DNA of 64,000 bases, taken from positions 186,001-250,000 of the forward strand of contig JAXMOE010000001.1 in assembly GCA_034670025.1 (NCBI GenBank), given 5' to 3'. Shown here piece by piece: positions 25,928 through 35,351 of this stretch. Position 1 is the stretch's first letter; each line of letters begins with the position of its first letter. Position numbers and translations under genes: made by a program. The stretch is from PGYR01 sp034670025 (lineage in GTDB: Bacteria; Bacteroidota; Ignavibacteria; Kapaibacteriales; UBA2268). The notes beneath the pieces were generated by a model. That model ran no database searches, was not told the DNA's origin, and saw only the letters and a list, made by a program, of their open reading frames with translations.

Positions 25928-28900
25928 ATGAACAGAATACTACAATTGATCATTGTAATGATGGTAGTAGGTTATACAACCAACGCTGAAACAATTACTG
26001 TTACGGACGATTGGATAAAAGAAGGCGAAACAAAAACTATGACAGCAGATAACATCTACGTTCTTGACAGATTCGTATTTGTTGAAAATGGTGCTGAACT
26101 ATGGATAGAACCAGGGACAATCATACAAGGTAAATCTGGACAGGAATCGAATGCGTCTGCATTAATTATAGCACAAGGTGGTAAGATTTATGCAAACGGA
26201 ACTCCAGATAAACCAATTATTTTTACTTTTGAAGGTGATGACCCTTACGATTACTTCGATTATCCAATGCAAGAATCTGGTCAGTGGGGTGGTTTGATAA
26301 TACTAGGTAAAGCACCTACTAATAACCAAGATGTTACAAGAAATATAGAAGGTATTCCAGAAAACAATCCCAAAGGTCAATACGGTGGTAGTGACCCAAT
26401 GGATGATTCGGGTGTAATCAGATATGTATCTATCAGACACGGTGGTACTGACATAGGCGAAGGAAATGAAATTAATGGTCTGACTATGGGTGCTGTAGGT
26501 GCCGGAACTACAATAGAGTATGTTGAAGTTCTTTATAACAAAGATGATGGTTTCGAGTGGTTTGGTGGTACTGTTAATACACGTTATTTAGTTTCTGCAT
26601 TCAATGGCGATGATGCTTTCGATTATGATGAAGGATTTGTAGGTAAAGGTCAGTTTTGGTTCTCAATACAAGCTTCTGATAGAGGAAATATGGGTGGTGA
26701 GCACGATGGTGGTAATAAGCCAGATGATAGTGAACCTTATGCAAGACCAACTATTTCCAACGCTACATACATTGGCTCAGGTCCTAATTCTGGTAATGCA
26801 AAATCTAGTGGTCTTATTCTTAGGGATAATGCAGGTGGTAAATATTATAATTCTATCTTTACAGAGTTCACATCTTGGGGAATAAATGTTGAGGACTTAG
26901 AAAACGGTGAAGATTCTGAAAATAGATTGAACACTGGTGATTTGGCACTCAAAAATAATATCTGGTGGAATATAAACAGTAAAGAAAATCCATCATTGGC
27001 TGATATCGCACCAGATGTACCAGATACTGAAAGTGATGGTAAAGTGATTAAAGGATACTCATTACAATCTACTAGAGAATTCTTATCAAATCCTGAAAAT
27101 AATAACTGGGTAACTAATCCAGGTTTGAATCAGATTGATAGAGGACAGAATGGTTTGTTAAACCCAACACCTTCAGCTAGCTCTGCAGCAGTAACTAATG
27201 AAACTTATAAATTAAATGACAACTTTATTCAAGATGTTGATTACATAGGTGCATTTGCTCCCGGTGATATGTGGTTTGCTCGTTGGTCAGGTTTATACCA
27301 TTTACAGGTAGCTAGACAAATTGGTACTAACACTGTAGCTGTAAATGACGATTGGATTAAAGCTGGTGAAAAGAAATGGTTTACAAATGATACTATCTAT
27401 GTATTAGACAGATTCGTATTCGTTGAAGATGGTGCTGAACTATGGATAGAACCAGGTACAATTATTCAAGGTAAAGCTGGACAAGAATCAAATGCAACAG
27501 CTCTAATAATTGCACAAGGTGGTAAAATATATGCTGAAGGAACAGCAGCACAACCGATTATCTTCACTTTTGAAGGTGACGACCCTTACGATAACTTCGA
27601 TTATCCGATGCAAGAATCTGGTCAATGGGGTGGATTAATTGTATTAGGTAGAGGCCCAACTAATAATCCTGATGTAACTAGAAATATTGAAGGTATTCCA
27701 GAAAACAATCCCAAAGGACAATACGGTGGTAATGATCCAATGGATAATTCTGGTATAATTAAATATGTATCTATTAGACATGGTGGTACTGATATTGGTG
27801 AAGGTAACGAAATCAATGGCCTAACAATGGGTGCTGTAGGTGCTGGAACTACAATTGAGTTTGTTGAAGTCATTTACAACAAAGATGACGGATTCGAATG
27901 GTTCGGTGGTAATGTAAATACTCGTTACTTAGTTTCTGCATTCAATGGCGATGACTCTTTCGATTATGATGAAGGATTCAACGGTATGGGACAATTCTGG
28001 TTCTCCATTCAAGCAGAAGACAGAGGTAATATGGCTGGCGAACACGATGGTGGTAACAAACCAGATGACAGTGCACCTTTCGCTATCCCTCAAATATCAA
28101 ATGTTACTTACATTGGTTCTGGTGTTAACTCTTCAAATGCAAAGTCAATGGGACTTATCTTTAGAGATAATGCTGGTGGTAAATACTATAATGGTATTAT
28201 GACTGATCAAACATCAGAAGGTCTAAATATTGAAGATTTGGAGAATGGCCAAGATTCAGAATCTAGATTAGCGAATGATGACTTACACTTGCAAAACTTT
28301 ATCTGGTGGAATATAAATGGTGAAGAAATGCCTTCATTATCTGAAATCGCTCCAGATGTAGCTGACTCAGAAAAAGACGGTAAAGTTATAAAAGGATACT
28401 CTTTACAAACTGCAAGGGAGTACTTAGGTAATACTGCTAATGGTAACAGAATTGAAGATCCACAATTGAATTCGATTAGTAGAGTGCAACAAAGTTGGGG
28501 ATTAGACCCGAGACCATCTGAAGGTGGGAATGCTTGGAGTAATGTTAAGACTTTACCTTCAAATGGATTCCATACACAAACTGATTATGTAGGTGCATTT
28601 GGTGAAACTAATTGGGCTGTTGATTGGACGGCTTTGAATACTTTCAATATTATGAGTACTACAGCAGCTAGCAACCCTTCTGCTAATAATACTGTTACTT
28701 CTGTTGATTGGAATAACTCTGCTATTAGCAATGTAGTTGATAATAAAATCAATGTTTATCCCAACCCTGTTGCTACTAACACTACTATTGAATTTAGATT
28801 AGATAAATCAAGTAATGTAGATATGAAAGTTTATGATGTTTCGGGGCTTTTAATCGAATCATTAGTAAATAAATACATGACTTTTGGTAATTATGGTATC

Positions 28901-28993
28901 ACTTGGACACCTGAAAATGTTCCAACTGGCACTTACATAATCAGATTAGAAACAGACTATGGTGTGTTTACTCAAAAGTTAATAGTTAAATAA
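25928..28993 (+). CDS. T9SS-secreted protein with two near-identical ~447-aa repeats
   Basis: The 1021-residue product has a signal peptide (1-20), two tandem beta-rich units (from about residue 23 and again from 470), and a C-terminal type IX secretion sorting domain (NVYPNPVATNTTIEF at about 945, later GTYIIRLETDYGVFTQKLIVK spread over the end). Each unit contains AELWIEPGTIIQGK, PIIFTFEGDDPYD, GQWGGLI, RHGGTDIGEGNEINGLTMG and NKDDGFEWFGG, suggesting a right-handed beta-helix rich in acidic loops that could bind metal. AGGAG at 25914-25918 precedes the ATG. It should be exported across the outer membrane and attached to the surface. It pairs with the upstream TonB receptor. Ligand or enzymatic activity is unknown. 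Confidence 0.85.
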   Translation: MNRILQLIIVMMVVGYTTNAETITVTDDWIKEGETKTMTADNIYVLDRFVFVENGAELWIEPGTIIQGKSGQESNASALIIAQGGKIYANGTPDKPIIFTFEGDDPYDYFDYPMQESGQWGGLIILGKAPTNNQDVTRNIEGIPENNPKGQYGGSDPMDDSGVIRYVSIRHGGTDIGEGNEINGLTMGAVGAGTTIEYVEVLYNKDDGFEWFGGTVNTRYLVSAFNGDDAFDYDEGFVGKGQFWFSIQASDRGNMGGEHDGGNKPDDSEPYARPTISNATYIGSGPNSGNAKSSGLILRDNAGGKYYNSIFTEFTSWGINVEDLENGEDSENRLNTGDLALKNNIWWNINSKENPSLADIAPDVPDTESDGKVIKGYSLQSTREFLSNPENNNWVTNPGLNQIDRGQNGLLNPTPSASSAAVTNETYKLNDNFIQDVDYIGAFAPGDMWFARWSGLYHLQVARQIGTNTVAVNDDWIKAGEKKWFTNDTIYVLDRFVFVEDGAELWIEPGTIIQGKAGQESNATALIIAQGGKIYAEGTAAQPIIFTFEGDDPYDNFDYPMQESGQWGGLIVLGRGPTNNPDVTRNIEGIPENNPKGQYGGNDPMDNSGIIKYVSIRHGGTDIGEGNEINGLTMGAVGAGTTIEFVEVIYNKDDGFEWFGGNVNTRYLVSAFNGDDSFDYDEGFNGMGQFWFSIQAEDRGNMAGEHDGGNKPDDSAPFAIPQISNVTYIGSGVNSSNAKSMGLIFRDNAGGKYYNGIMTDQTSEGLNIEDLENGQDSESRLANDDLHLQNFIWWNINGEEMPSLSEIAPDVADSEKDGKVIKGYSLQTAREYLGNTANGNRIEDPQLNSISRVQQSWGLDPRPSEGGNAWSNVKTLPSNGFHTQTDYVGAFGETNWAVDWTALNTFNIMSTTAASNPSANNTVTSVDWNNSAISNVVDNKINVYPNPVATNTTIEFRLDKSSNVDMKVYDVSGLLIESLVNKYMTFGNYGITWTPENVPTGTYIIRLETDYGVFTQKLIVK
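25994..28645 (+). repeat. Tandem internal duplication, 1341-base period
   Basis: Equivalent codons lie exactly 1341 bases (447 codons) apart at both points checked, for example the Trp codon at 26012 and 27353, and the GCT of AELWIEPG at 26093 and 27434. Long stretches are almost identical at protein level, so the duplication is young or kept similar by gene conversion. Confidence 0.9.
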
Positions 28994-29025
28994 CTTCATG
29001 TAAATCACTATAAATTATTGAATGC

Positions 29026-29062
29026 AAAGCCCTTTCGTGATTATGCGGAAGGGCTTTTTTTA
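29026..29062 (+). terminator. Rho-independent terminator after the T9SS protein gene
   Basis: AAAGCCCTT (29026-29034) pairs with AAGGGCTTT (29049-29057), extended by a few inner pairs, and is followed by a T run. It closes the receptor/T9SS-protein unit. Confidence 0.88.
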
Positions 29063-29158
29063 TTAAACATAACTTGTTTAAAATAATAAGTTACTATTTG
29101 CGTTTACATATATGAACTTAGATAAACGTATAATAATATATAAAGGAGAGAACTTATA

Positions 29159-29719
29159 ATGAATAATTTGGAAAATACAAGAGTAGCAATATTAGCAACA
29201 GATGGATTTGAAGAATCAGAATTACAAAAACCAATGGAAGCTTTACAATCAGAGAATGCACAGGTGGATATAATTTCGAACAAGACGGGTAAAATAAGAT
29301 CTTGGAATAATGGCAATTGGAGCAGCGAATATGAAGTTAGCAAGACTTTAGATCATGCTTCTAGTAGCGATTACCAAGCATTAGTAATACCTGGTGGTGT
29401 AATCAACCCTGATATTTTAAGAAGAGAAGAGCAAGCTGTAGGATTCGTCAAAGAATTTTTTGAGCAGCACAAACCAGTAGCATCAATCTGCCACGGCCCA
29501 TGGCTGTTAGCAGAAGCTGATGTTCTGAAAGGTAGAAAAATTACTTCATTCAGCTCAATTAGAAAAGATATGGAAAATGCTGGTGCTAAGTGGGAAGATT
29601 CTCCAGTCGTAGTGGATGAGGGACTTGTAACTAGTCGTTCGCCACAAGATATGGATTCTTTCATTGACAAAACTTTGGAAGAGATAAGAGAAGGTAAACA
29701 CAGAGAACAAACAGTTTAA
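29159..29719 (+). CDS. DJ-1/PfpI family protein
   Basis: This 186-residue protein of the DJ-1/PfpI superfamily shows the opening VAILATDGFEESEL with the conserved Glu, ALVIPGGVINPD, and the nucleophile elbow ASICHGPWLLAEA with the reactive Cys-His. Members act as glyoxalases/deglycases, chaperones or were once called intracellular proteases; the ICHGPW form is the YhbO/PfpI branch. A strong AAAGGAGAG lies before the ATG, and terminators flank the gene on both sides, so it is transcribed alone. It probably protects against carbonyl or oxidative stress. Confidence 0.9.
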   Translation: MNNLENTRVAILATDGFEESELQKPMEALQSENAQVDIISNKTGKIRSWNNGNWSSEYEVSKTLDHASSSDYQALVIPGGVINPDILRREEQAVGFVKEFFEQHKPVASICHGPWLLAEADVLKGRKITSFSSIRKDMENAGAKWEDSPVVVDEGLVTSRSPQDMDSFIDKTLEEIREGKHREQTV

Positions 29720-29745
29720 TCTTAAGCTAAATCCTAGATTAATCC

Positions 29746-29783
29746 AAACCGAGCTTTCTTAAATAGAGAGTTCGGTTTTTTTT
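29746..29783 (+). terminator. Rho-independent terminator after the DJ-1/PfpI gene
   Basis: AAACCGAGCTTTC pairs with GAGAGTTCGGTTT (29766-29778, with two G-U pairs) around a short loop and is followed by a T run. Confidence 0.85.
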
Positions 29784-29887
29784 ATATTATGACTGATATT
29801 TGGTATATTATAAAATAGTAATGATTTGTTTAAAGAATAATTATTCATTTCTCTGCTGTTTTTTTAATTAATTAACGAAATATAGTT

Positions 29888-31585
29888 ATGAGCAATAAAT
29901 TTACAATTGTACCAACTGTTGATGAAACACAAGAATTTATAGAGATTGCGAATGATTTTTCTAATCCATTAGATTTAGTTCGTGAAGCAATTAGTAATTC
30001 ACTTGATGCAAATGCGAGAAAATTAAAAATTGGTTTTAATGTTATTAAGGAGTGTGGTGAAAGTATTCTAGAAATATGTTTGATAGATGATGGTGATGGT
30101 ATGGATAAAAATGGTTTGCAATCATTTTTTGATTTAGGAAATTCAATGAATCGTGAAAAGCCTGAAAGTATTGGTGAAAAAGGACATGGGACGAAAGTTT
30201 ATTTCAATAGTTCATCTATATCAGTAACAACTACTAAAGATGGCTTAACTTTACATGCTTATATGGATGAACCAATCAGAAAACTGTATAACCGTGAAAT
30301 TCCAGATGTAAAAGTTGAGAAAATTGAGAATAGAAAGCATGACGGGACAGAAATTATTATTAGAGGTTATAATAATAACCGTAGAGATAAATTTACACAT
30401 AGACTATTAAAAGACTATATACTTTGGTTTACAAAATTTGGTTCATTTGAATTACTTGTTGAAATAGATAAGTTAAAGAATGCTTCAATTGATTTGAAAG
30501 GATTAGGTCAAGACAAATATGAAAAAATTTCTTTTGGGCATATATTTCCAAAGGAGAGCGCAACAGTTCAAAAATTGTTTGAACAATATTTAGTTTCTGC
30601 TCCAGATTATTATTCAAAGAGAATAATTAAACAAGGATCATTGAAAAATTCTCCTGAAATAAAATATCAAGCTGTTTTTTCAATTGAGGGTAATAAAGTT
30701 AAACAACAATCTAATGAAATGATTAGAAGGCCTGGTAAGCAAAGAGAAGTGGGAGATTATACAGTTCAAGAACGATATGGCGTTTGGCTTTGTAAAGATT
30801 TTATACCAATTCAACGAAAAAATGAGTGGATTACATATAAAGGAAGTGAATACATTAAATTTCATGCTTTCTTAAACTGTCAAGATTTGAGGTTAACAGC
30901 AAATAGAGGCTCAATAGACAATACACCTTCTGAAATAATCGATGATATTAAAGAAGTTGTAAAATCAATTTACAATGAAATTATTGAAAGTAATGACTGG
31001 ACTGAGATGGAATGGTTAGAGTCTGAAGCAGATGCACATAGAACCGCTGAAAAAGAAAGAAAAGAATTTGATTGGAGAAATAAAAAAATTCTAAAATCAA
31101 ATATTTGCCATTATAAAAACCATGTGTTAGTTGAACCTCAAAGGGAAAGTGGTGTTTTTGCATTAGCTTTACAATTGTCTACAATTGAATACGACTTTTT
31201 TCCTTTTGAAATGCTTGATTACGATACACACTCAGGTTTAGATGTTATAGCAAAAGGGGATAACACCACTCCCATTACTTCAGCTAAATTGTTTTATGTT
31301 GAATTTAAAAATTATTTAATAAAAGACTTCAATCATAGTTTCGAGAATCTTTATAGTATAGTTTGTTGGGATATTGATATAAAACATGATGAAATTGTTA
31401 GAGATTTAAATAAAAATGAAAGAAAACTTCAAATTATTCAGCCAGAATCTGAAAATGATTATACTAAATACTATTTAGATGACCCAAGAAGTACACATAA
31501 AATTGAAATATTTGTTTTAAAGGATTATTTAAGACAAAAGTATGATATTGAATTTCGACCAAGAACAGTTAAAGATACGGTTTAG
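29888..31585 (+). CDS. GHKL (MORC/MutL-like) ATPase fused to a PD-(D/E)XK-type nuclease domain
   Basis: 565 residues. Residues 30-160 form a Bergerat-fold ATPase: N box REAISNSLDA with Glu33 and Asn37, G1 box DDGDGM at 67-72, lid/G2 GEKGHGTK at 96-103, and DGTEIII at 152-158. Residues about 290-345 look like the S5 transducer domain of MutL/MORC/Hsp90 proteins (GVWLCKDFIPIQR, LRLTANRGSI). After a charged linker (380-400), residues about 412-500 resemble a restriction-endonuclease core: EPQRESGVFAL, GLDVI with Asp452, YVEFK with Glu472 and Lys474, then FNHSFENLYSIVCWD. It is a lone gene between two terminators and is far more AT-rich than its neighbours: three hand-counted 60-base lines gave 14, 16 and 18 G+C. 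That suggests transfer. MORC/MutL-like ATPases occur in restriction-modification and phage-defence loci, so a defence role is likely but unproven. Confidence 0.75.
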   Translation: MSNKFTIVPTVDETQEFIEIANDFSNPLDLVREAISNSLDANARKLKIGFNVIKECGESILEICLIDDGDGMDKNGLQSFFDLGNSMNREKPESIGEKGHGTKVYFNSSSISVTTTKDGLTLHAYMDEPIRKLYNREIPDVKVEKIENRKHDGTEIIIRGYNNNRRDKFTHRLLKDYILWFTKFGSFELLVEIDKLKNASIDLKGLGQDKYEKISFGHIFPKESATVQKLFEQYLVSAPDYYSKRIIKQGSLKNSPEIKYQAVFSIEGNKVKQQSNEMIRRPGKQREVGDYTVQERYGVWLCKDFIPIQRKNEWITYKGSEYIKFHAFLNCQDLRLTANRGSIDNTPSEIIDDIKEVVKSIYNEIIESNDWTEMEWLESEADAHRTAEKERKEFDWRNKKILKSNICHYKNHVLVEPQRESGVFALALQLSTIEYDFFPFEMLDYDTHSGLDVIAKGDNTTPITSAKLFYVEFKNYLIKDFNHSFENLYSIVCWDIDIKHDEIVRDLNKNERKLQIIQPESENDYTKYYLDDPRSTHKIEIFVLKDYLRQKYDIEFRPRTVKDTV

Positions 31586-31610
31586 ATTTTTTAGTTTAGT
31601 AAATAAATTT

Positions 31611-31652
31611 AAACAAAAAAAAAGCCGAATTACAATTAAGTAATTCGGCTTT
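31611..31652 (-). terminator. Terminator of rpsA (minus strand), possibly bidirectional
   Basis: AAAGCCGAATTAC (31621-31633) pairs with GTAATTCGGCTTT (31640-31652) around a six-base loop. The A run before it gives a T tail on the minus strand, 30 bases past the rpsA stop. It can also stop the rightward GHKL gene, with a weaker tail. Confidence 0.85.
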
Positions 31653-31681
31653 GTTAATTCTAAGCTATATGAAAAAAGAGA

Positions 31682-33730
31682 TTACTCTTCTTCAGATTTT
31701 TTTACTTCTTCTGCTTCTGCTTCAGTAGCATCTTCATCGTCAGCAACTTCTTCTGTTTTTGGTTCTTCTTTTACTTCTTTCTTAGGTTCTTCTTTCGGCT
31801 CTTCAGCTTTTTCTTCTTCCTTAGGTTCTTCTACTTTCTCTTCCTTCTTAGCTTTTGGTTTGTCTTTTGTTTTAGACTCAACCGTGTTACTATTAAGAAC
31901 AGAAGTTTCTCTTAAGAAGTCTTCAATTTCTTCAGGAGTTGCTTGTTGAACAGATTCTAATGTGTATTTTTCAGCATTTGGAACTGGGTGCTTCTTGTTG
32001 TAAGCTTCAATTTCGTCTGCTTGTTTGTGTCTTAGTGCTTCCACTACGGACAATACAATTTTCTTAGATTCTTTGTCAAATTCAACAACTCTTAGAGGTA
32101 ATAAATCACCTGGCTTGAAGTAATCGCCGATAGTTTTAACTGGAGCGAAAGACAATTGAGATACAGGAACGAAACCGTCAACGCCGTCTGGCAATTCTAC
32201 GATAACACCTTTTTCAATTATTCTTTCAATCTTAGCTTCAGTGTCAGAATCAACACCATAAGAATTCTCGAAAGTATCCCAAGGGTTGTCTAATACTTGT
32301 TTGTGACCCAATGCGATTCTTCTTTGATCAGAATCAATGCTAAGTACAGTTACTTCTAACTTGTCATTTTTCTTAACGAATTCTCCAGGGTGGCGGATTT
32401 TCTTAGTCCAAGATAAGTCACTTATGTGAACTAATCCATCTACGCCTGGCTCTAATTCTACGAATACACCAAAGTTAGTTAAGTTTCTAACGATACCTTC
32501 GTGCTTAGAGTCAACTGGATATTTCTTCATCAAATCTTCCCAAGGATCTGGCTCTAATTGCTTCATCCCAAGGGCTAATTTTTTGTCATCTTTGTCTATA
32601 TTAAGTACAACAGCTTCTACATCTTGTCCCATAGAAACCATTTGAGAAGGGTGCTTAATGTGCTGAGTCCAGCTCATTTCACTAATGTGAATTAGTCCTT
32701 CTATTCCTTTTTCTATTTCGATGAACGCACCGTAATCAGTTAAGCTTACTACTTTACCAGTTACTTTTGTGCCTTCTTCGTACTTGTCACCAATGCTTTC
32801 CCAAGGGTGCTCAGTAAGTTGCTTCATGCCTAATGAAATTCTCTTTCTTTCTCTGTCGTAATCTAAGATAACAACTTTTACAGTTTCATCTAAATCAACT
32901 ACTTCAGATGGGTGCGATACACGACCCCAAGATAAATCAGTAATGTGAACCAAGCCATCAACGCCACCAAGATCAACGAATACACCGAAATCAGAGATAG
33001 CTTTTACAGTACCTTCTAGTACCAAACCTTTCTCTAAGTTAGACATTATTTCGTCTCTTTGTTCAGCTAATTGCTCTTCAAGTAATACTTTGTGAGATAC
33101 TACTACGTTCTCATTAGGGTGATTTACTTTTACAACTTTAACTTCAATATCGTTACCAACCCAAGCGTCGAAATCTCTAACTGGTCTAACGTCGATTTGT
33201 GAACCTGGCAAGAATGCCTCGATTCCCATCAAATCAACTACCATACCACCTTTGATTCTTCTTAGGATGTTAACAGTCGTTACTTTGCTATTTTCAAACA
33301 TATCCATGATGTCGTCCCAGATCTTCATAAAGTCTGCACGTCTTCTGGATAAGATTAGATTGCCACCCGAATCTTCAATATTTTCAATAAATACATCTAA
33401 TTGTTGACCAACCTCATAATTTTCTGAACCTATTAATTCAGCTCTTGGAATGATACCAACCGATTTGAATCCTATGTCAACATGAACTTCGTCTTTAGTA
33501 ATCTCTACGATCTTACCTTCAACTAATTCATCTTCCTTGATTTCGATTACAGACCCTGACGCCATCTCACCGTATTTGTCGTCGTCTAAGTCTAAAAAAC
33601 TATCAAACCCTTTCTCCATAAGTTCAGTAACTGTAGGTTTGTTACTCTTCTTAGGTGCAGAAGCAGCTTGTTCTTGTACGTTCGCTACTTCTTCGTTTTT
33701 TTGTGATTCGTTCACAGCATTTTCTGCCAT
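31682..33730 (-). CDS. rpsA: 30S ribosomal protein S1
   Basis: S1 helps unstructured mRNA bind the 30S subunit, which matters in a lineage with weak Shine-Dalgarno sites. Six S1 repeats can be counted: ELVEGKIVEITKDEVHVDIG first, an atypical second, then GVFVDLGGVDGLVHITDLSW, GAFIEIEKGIEGLIHISEMSW, GVFVELEPGVDGLVHISDLSW and a last one with GVIVELPDGVDGFVPVSQLSF. About 70 C-terminal residues form a Lys/Glu/Pro-rich low-complexity tail. The length of 682 exceeds the 557 of E. coli because of this tail and an N-terminal extension. A good promoter and a tetraloop hairpin lie upstream. Confidence 0.96.
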   Translation of the reverse strand: MAENAVNESQKNEEVANVQEQAASAPKKSNKPTVTELMEKGFDSFLDLDDDKYGEMASGSVIEIKEDELVEGKIVEITKDEVHVDIGFKSVGIIPRAELIGSENYEVGQQLDVFIENIEDSGGNLILSRRRADFMKIWDDIMDMFENSKVTTVNILRRIKGGMVVDLMGIEAFLPGSQIDVRPVRDFDAWVGNDIEVKVVKVNHPNENVVVSHKVLLEEQLAEQRDEIMSNLEKGLVLEGTVKAISDFGVFVDLGGVDGLVHITDLSWGRVSHPSEVVDLDETVKVVILDYDRERKRISLGMKQLTEHPWESIGDKYEEGTKVTGKVVSLTDYGAFIEIEKGIEGLIHISEMSWTQHIKHPSQMVSMGQDVEAVVLNIDKDDKKLALGMKQLEPDPWEDLMKKYPVDSKHEGIVRNLTNFGVFVELEPGVDGLVHISDLSWTKKIRHPGEFVKKNDKLEVTVLSIDSDQRRIALGHKQVLDNPWDTFENSYGVDSDTEAKIERIIEKGVIVELPDGVDGFVPVSQLSFAPVKTIGDYFKPGDLLPLRVVEFDKESKKIVLSVVEALRHKQADEIEAYNKKHPVPNAEKYTLESVQQATPEEIEDFLRETSVLNSNTVESKTKDKPKAKKEEKVEEPKEEEKAEEPKEEPKKEVKEEPKTEEVADDEDATEAEAEEVKKSEEE

Positions 33731-33806
33731 TTAGCTCTCCAAAAAAATAAAATTTAGTTAAACAAATGAATGTCAATAAATTAACTTGCTATTGCATTCC
33801 TATATA

Positions 33807-33822
33807 CTTTGCCGAAGCAAAG
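33807..33822 (-). promoter_or_regulatory. UUCG-tetraloop hairpin at the 5' end of rpsA mRNA
   Basis: On the minus strand CTTTGC-TTCG-GCAAAG forms a six-pair stem with a C(UUCG)G loop, among the most stable RNA tetraloops. With the promoter at 33827-33857, transcription would start at or next to the first base of this stem. It may protect the mRNA 5' end or take part in S1 feedback. Confidence 0.5.
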
Positions 33823-33826
33823 GACA

Positions 33827-33857
33827 CAAAATTAACAATATTTATTATAATTACAAA
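33827..33857 (-). promoter_or_regulatory. Bacteroidetes-type promoter of rpsA
   Basis: On the minus strand TTTG (33857-33854), exactly 19 bases, then TAATTTTG (33834-33827), a full match to TTTG-N19-TAnnTTTG. The leader to the rpsA ATG is about 90 bases. Confidence 0.65.
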
Positions 33858-33863
33858 GTTTTA

Positions 33864-35351
33864 TTAGTAGTTAGTCAATTTTCCATTGACTAAGGTGGCT
33901 AAAACTCTGGTTGTTTTGATTTGTTTTACGTCAGAAAAGTCGTGGTTGACTATGCAAAAATTGGCGAAATTACCTACTTCCATACCTTTCCTATTAGCTC
34001 CCACACCGCTGGCGTTGTGTGGTTCATTGCAATAGGCATCTATAGATTGCTCTATGGAAATAGTTTCTTCTGGTTGCCAAGGTTCTGATTCGCCAACTGG
34101 TATTCTGTTGACAAAAGAATCTATTCCTAAAAATGGATTGTGAGATTCGATGGGGAAGTCTGAGCCAGCTATTAATTTAGCTCCGTTTTTTATTAGTGAT
34201 TTCCAAGGGTAAGGGTATTTATATTCTTCTCCTAAACGGAGGAGTGCCATTTTCTTGTCAGATGTGCAGTGAATTGGCTGAACACTCGCATAGACATCTA
34301 ACTCTTCGAATCTATTTAAGTCATTTTCATTAATGAGTTGTGAGTGTTCTATCCGTAAGATGTTATCATAACCCTTATCTCTAAGAATTTGATATGAATC
34401 TAATACATTTCTGTTTGCTTTATCGCCAATGGCGTGTACTGAAATATCCCATCCAGCTTTGCAACCTTCTTCAGCTTTAGTCGCTAAGTCATTCACGGAT
34501 ATTAGCTCTAAGCCCTTGGTATTATTATCATTATAATTGTTAAGCATTAATGCACCACGGCTACCCAAAGCGCCATCAGCATAGAATTTTAATCCTTTGA
34601 TAATTAGATTATTTCCGTGATATGGTTTTGGTTGATGTTGTTTGTATTCATCATCAAAACCTCTAATATATTGAACTAATCTTATTGGGAGCATGTTCTC
34701 AGCATCCAACTCTTTGTAAGCTGGTAAGTCTTCCAAGTGAACATCCATATCGTGAACTTCAACAATACCGTTTCTCTTGCATTCATTGCATGCATCAATG
34801 ATATACTTTTTTGTTAGTTTCAAACTACGGGGAGGAATATTATCTCTGACTAATTCCATTGCGTTATCTAACAATAATCCATTGGGTTTACCATTATTAT
34901 CTAATAATATGCTTCCCCCATCTGGGTCTTTGGTTTCTCGGTTAAAATTTGATAATTCTAATGCTTTTGAATTTACCCACGCTGCGTGTCCATCAACTCT
35001 GACTAAGAAGATAGGTACTTCCGAATTTATATTATCCAAGTCTTCTCTATTTAGATCTTTATTATCCCATAGTTCTTCGTTCCAGCCTCTTCCTGTAACC
35101 CATCCATCTTCTATTTTGATAGAAGCTATCATATCTAAAGCTTTTTTCTTGCTTTTTGCTTTTTCTAATCGGATGGTGTTTAGGCTTTCTCCAAGACCAA
35201 CTATATGTGCGTGAGAATCAACAATTCCAGGAAGTATATAACCCTCATATTTATTCCCTATGTTGTTTATAATTATAGATGTTGAATTAGACTCTTGAAT
35301 ACTTGCAATTCTGTCGTTTTCGATTACTATTTTTTGCTTCTTAGCCACCAT
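33864..35351 (-). CDS. Amidohydrolase, YtcJ-like
   Basis: This metal-dependent hydrolase of the amidohydrolase superfamily shows GYILPGIVDSHAHIVGLG with the metal-binding HxH, GWVTGRGWNEELWD, VRVDGHAAWVNSKAL, and GLKFYADGALGSRGALM. It also has WDISVHAIGDKANR, RIEHSQLI and LIAGSDFPIESHNPF with the last Asp, as in the YtcJ/AepA branch. The substrate is unknown. I place the start at the ATG 35351 (495 residues): AAGGAG lies ten bases upstream, and the product then begins at MVAKKQKIVIENDRIASI. The frame is open further to 35456 but that would overlap the upstream gene by 116 bases. The chosen start overlaps that gene's stop by 11 bases. Confidence 0.85.
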   Translation of the reverse strand: MVAKKQKIVIENDRIASIQESNSTSIIINNIGNKYEGYILPGIVDSHAHIVGLGESLNTIRLEKAKSKKKALDMIASIKIEDGWVTGRGWNEELWDNKDLNREDLDNINSEVPIFLVRVDGHAAWVNSKALELSNFNRETKDPDGGSILLDNNGKPNGLLLDNAMELVRDNIPPRSLKLTKKYIIDACNECKRNGIVEVHDMDVHLEDLPAYKELDAENMLPIRLVQYIRGFDDEYKQHQPKPYHGNNLIIKGLKFYADGALGSRGALMLNNYNDNNTKGLELISVNDLATKAEEGCKAGWDISVHAIGDKANRNVLDSYQILRDKGYDNILRIEHSQLINENDLNRFEELDVYASVQPIHCTSDKKMALLRLGEEYKYPYPWKSLIKNGAKLIAGSDFPIESHNPFLGIDSFVNRIPVGESEPWQPEETISIEQSIDAYCNEPHNASGVGANRKGMEVGNFANFCIVNHDFSDVKQIKTTRVLATLVNGKLTNY

